Under the pieces are notes generated by a model, which saw only the letters and a program-made list of their open reading frames with translations, made no database searches and was not told the origin of the DNA. Below, piece by piece: positions 5,983-7,808 of a DNA stretch of 7,808 nt; the first letter of the stretch is position 1, and the number at the start of each line of letters is the position of its first letter. A program made the position numbers and the translations under genes. Location of the stretch: contig JAGLKH010000057.1 of assembly GCA_023141985.1 (NCBI GenBank), positions 1 to 7,808 on the forward strand. Reading direction: 5' to 3'. The DNA is from Flavobacteriaceae bacterium. Lineage in GTDB: Bacteria; Bacteroidota; Bacteroidia; Flavobacteriales; Flavobacteriaceae.

Positions 5983-7496
5983 TTGCCTCTAGCGTGTTAA
6001 GAATTTATGTGCCTTTTAAAGATGAACAAGCATTCCTTTATTACAAAAGTCTTGAAGACCAATATTCAATTAAAGTGATTCGACTTCCAAAAAATATCAC
6101 GCCTCAATATGTAAAAACTTGTAATAATAAACCTGGAATTCTGGCTTTAAAATTAGAATCTGATGGCGATAAAATAAAAGGTGTTCCATTTGTTGTTCCA
6201 GGTGGACGATTTAATGAAATGTATGGTTGGGACAGCTATTTTGAATCGATTGGTTTGTTAATAGATGGTAAAGTTGAGTTGGCAAAAGCCATGGCTGATA
6301 ATTTTCAGTATGAGATTGAATATTATGGCAAGATTCTTAATGCTAACCGTTCCTATTATTTAACAAGAACACAACCTCCTTTTTATACAAGCCTGATCAG
6401 AGAGGTTTTTGAAATCACAAAAGACAAAAATTGGTTAAAACACCATCTACATACTGCAATAAAGGAATACGAAACCGTCTGGATGGTTAAAGGGAAACGC
6501 CTTACCCAAAATGGGCTTAACAGGTATCTGGCAGAAGGTATAGGAATTACTCCAGAAGCAGAATTGGGTCACTATGATACTGTGTTGAAGCCGTATGCTT
6601 TAAAAGCCAATATCTCACTTTCAGAATTTATAAAGGGCTATGATACAGGAAACATTGTAAATAAAGAATTAGATACTTATTTTATTCATGACAGAACCGT
6701 TAGAGAGTCAGGGCATGATACATCTTACCGAATCGAAGGTAACTGTGCCGATTTGAATCTTGTGGAATTAAATGCCATGTTGTATAAATACGAAACAGAC
6801 TTTGCCGAATTAATACAAAATGAATTTGAAGACATTTTTGAATATAATTCTATTACATATACAAGTAACTATTGGTCGAAAAAGGCTGAGATGAGAAAAG
6901 AGGTAGTAAACAAATATCTTTGGAATGAAAACAAGGGATTATATTTTGATTATAATGTGAAGACAAAACAACAATCCAACTTTGTAGCAGCTTCTACTTT
7001 AGCACCTTTATGGGCAAATATGTGTTCAAAAGAGCAAGCAAAAATACTCATTAATAAAGCTGTTCCATTGTTAAAAGAAAAAGGTGGAATAGCAGGGTGT
7101 ACCGAAGAAAGTAGAGGAAAAATATCGACAGATCGCCCACAAAGACAGTGGGATTACCCTAACGGTTGGGCACCTCACCAAATGATGATTTGGAGAGGGT
7201 TAAACAATTATGGCTATTTTGATGAAACACAAGAACTTATTTATAGATGGCTATTTATGATAACGAAAAATGCTGTTGATTATAATGGTACTATTCCTGA
7301 AAAGTATGATGTTGTTGAAGCAACACACAAAGTATTTGCAGAATATGGAAATGTTGGTACAAACTTCGAGTATATTACTCAAGAAGGCTTTGGATGGATG
7401 AACGCATCTTATCAATATGGCTTGTCGTTACTACAAGACATCTTTAAGGAAAAACTTAATATGCTAATTCCTCCAGAGGAATTATTCTTTAATTAA
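5955..7496 (+). CDS. GH37 trehalase catalytic domain, fungal neutral (NTH1-like) type
   Basis: A 513-residue protein that hydrolyses alpha,alpha-trehalose to two glucose. Both trehalase signatures are intact: 'PGGRFNEMYGWDSY' (82-95) and 'QWDYPNGWAP' (398-407). The predicted catalytic acid is Asp255 in 'RESGHDTSYR' and the base Glu449 in 'PEKYD', equivalent to E. coli TreF/TreA Asp312 and Glu496; 'EGFGWMNA' (477-484) closes the site. 'GKILNANRSYYLTRTQPPF' (125-143) and 'RESGHDTSYR.EG.CADL' follow fungal neutral trehalases rather than the 'ESGWDFS' form of E. coli. No signal peptide, so cytoplasmic. The start is uncertain: this frame opens only at 5940, has no ATG before residue 89, and TTG at 5955 is the earliest usual start, overlapping the previous stop. 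Homology to the fungal linker and 'RIYVP' strand (16-20) begins at once, so the natural product is probably fused to the upstream Ca2+-binding domain (about 620 residues together). Confidence 0.92.
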   Translation: MIHDTKNENLASSVLRIYVPFKDEQAFLYYKSLEDQYSIKVIRLPKNITPQYVKTCNNKPGILALKLESDGDKIKGVPFVVPGGRFNEMYGWDSYFESIGLLIDGKVELAKAMADNFQYEIEYYGKILNANRSYYLTRTQPPFYTSLIREVFEITKDKNWLKHHLHTAIKEYETVWMVKGKRLTQNGLNRYLAEGIGITPEAELGHYDTVLKPYALKANISLSEFIKGYDTGNIVNKELDTYFIHDRTVRESGHDTSYRIEGNCADLNLVELNAMLYKYETDFAELIQNEFEDIFEYNSITYTSNYWSKKAEMRKEVVNKYLWNENKGLYFDYNVKTKQQSNFVAASTLAPLWANMCSKEQAKILINKAVPLLKEKGGIAGCTEESRGKISTDRPQRQWDYPNGWAPHQMMIWRGLNNYGYFDETQELIYRWLFMITKNAVDYNGTIPEKYDVVEATHKVFAEYGNVGTNFEYITQEGFGWMNASYQYGLSLLQDIFKEKLNMLIPPEELFFN

Positions 7497-7580
7497 ATAA
7501 ACGTCAATTAATATAAACTTAGGAGAGCTATAATTCCTTTAGACTTATATAATATAAATTATTAATTTTAAGATCGTTGA
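7497..7580. other. AT-rich non-coding stretch after the operon
   Basis: No frame here codes for anything convincing. A weak hairpin could form between AGGA (7521-7524) and TCCT (7535-7538), but the stem is short and no T-run follows directly, so I do not call it a terminator. Bases 7545-7570 are almost pure A/T. No tRNA or other RNA gene is apparent. Confidence 0.4.
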
Positions 7581-7775
7581 TTTCTTTGGGTTGAAGACGT
7601 ACAAATTTTCAAGAGCTTCTCTATTAGTGAACCCGAATATGGGCTAGCTTTCCTCACAGATCAACAACGACAGACAATTCAAGAGATACATCTAATGTTT
7701 TTTCTTATAAATAAAGAATTTCTTGAAACCAACCTGCCTACCGCAGGCAGGCTATCCTCGAGGCAGTCCCGATAA
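7581..7775 (+). pseudogene. Possible start-less fragment of an AraC-type regulator (sensor domain)
   Basis: The frame is open from 7581 (after TGA 7578-7580) to TAA at 7773-7775, about 64 codons, with no ATG before the middle. Its first ~47 residues look like protein (FKSFSISEPEY, FLTDQQRQTIQEIH, INKEFLETN) and resemble the stretch in Bacteroidetes AraC regulators that links the cupin sensor to the helical region ('..FF....Y.L...e...I..if..m..Ef'). That resemblance is by eye only. After residue ~47 the frame runs into the palindromic repeat (7733 onward) and stops looking like a protein. It could be a decayed regulator of the trehalose operon cut by the repeat, or a chance reading frame. Confidence 0.3.
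7733..7751. repeat. Palindromic intergenic repeat (CCTGCCT hairpin)
   Basis: CCTGCCT (7733-7739) and AGGCAGG (7745-7751) are perfect 7-base inverted arms around ACCGC. The element is strikingly GC-rich against its surroundings. The CCTGCCTxCCGxAGGCAGG form is one I recognise as a frequently repeated intergenic palindrome in Flavobacteriaceae genomes. It could act as a transcription terminator-like hairpin, but no T-run follows on either side. Confidence 0.6.
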
Positions 7776-7808
7776 CTATCGGAACATAGAGGTATGCTTC
7801 GACAAGCT
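7756..7808. repeat. REP-like palindromic element, cut by the window edge
   Basis: It contains the perfect palindrome CCTCGAGG (7756-7763), then GTCCCGATA (7766-7774) and TATCGGAAC (7777-7785), which are 9-base inverted arms with one mismatch around AC. An outer CCTC (7756-7759) can pair with GAGG (7789-7792). It is followed by GCTTCGACAAGCT at the edge (7796-7808), itself partly self-complementary (AGCTTGTCGAAGC on the other strand). The CCCGATA..TATCGG core and CTTCGACAAGCT are commonly repeated together in flavobacterial intergenic regions, so this is probably one composite repeat with the preceding hairpin. Confidence 0.6.

Noticed and set aside
7521..7538. Rho-independent terminator after the trehalase
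   Set aside because: Only a 4-bp core stem (AGGA/TCCT) with mismatches further out and no T-run directly after it.
7733..7808. CRISPR array or insertion-sequence end
   Set aside because: There are no regularly spaced direct repeats, no transposase frame and no target duplication in view; the palindromes fit an intergenic repeat.

Overview
The window looks like chromosomal DNA of a low-GC member of the Bacteroidetes, most likely a marine-type Flavobacteriaceae. The reasons are the AT-rich sequence, A-rich start regions without strong Shine-Dalgarno sites, protein similarity (a maltose/sucrose-type MFS transporter beginning 'LSFWQILNMNVGFLGIQ'), and a right edge made of palindromic intergenic elements familiar from flavobacterial genomes. 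The organism call is inference; no rRNA or other marker gene is present.

Layout: bases 3-53 may be the end of a gene that starts outside the window. Bases 54-261 hold no convincing gene. At 262-1173 lies a membrane-anchored protein with a probable SRPBCC domain and a GyrI-like effector-binding domain. A tight same-strand run follows from 1235 to 7496: a GH100-like (alpha/alpha)6-barrel glycosidase, a uridine-kinase-family P-loop kinase, an SLC45/sucrose-maltose-type MFS transporter, a second MFS transporter, and a GH37 trehalase carried on two overlapping reading frames. Genes overlap by ATGA (2434-2437 and 5626-5629), are 5 bases apart (before 3084 and 4397), or overlap across a frame change (5955-5958), so this is almost certainly one operon. 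Bases 7497-7808 hold AT-rich sequence, a possible start-less fragment of an AraC-type regulator, and a palindromic repeat element that runs off the edge.

Proposed role: cytoplasmic use of non-reducing alpha-linked sugars. MFS1 would import a disaccharide such as trehalose, the trehalase would split it to glucose, the GH100-like enzyme would split a related substrate (sucrose or another glycoside, unknown), and the kinase would phosphorylate a small product. MFS2 may move the monosaccharide. There is no SusC/SusD pair, no signal peptide on either hydrolase and no intact dedicated regulator in the window.

The most notable point is the trehalase. Its sequence is of the fungal neutral (NTH1) type, including the N-terminal Ca2+-binding domain, but the Ca2+-binding domain (5626-5958) and the catalytic domain (5955-7496) are in different frames. 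The overlap contains an X_XXY_YYZ heptamer (AAAGGGT, 5940-5946) and a possible hairpin 6 bases downstream. A lost base (real mutation or sequencing error), a true two-subunit split, or programmed -1 frameshifting could each explain it; a lost base is the simplest explanation.
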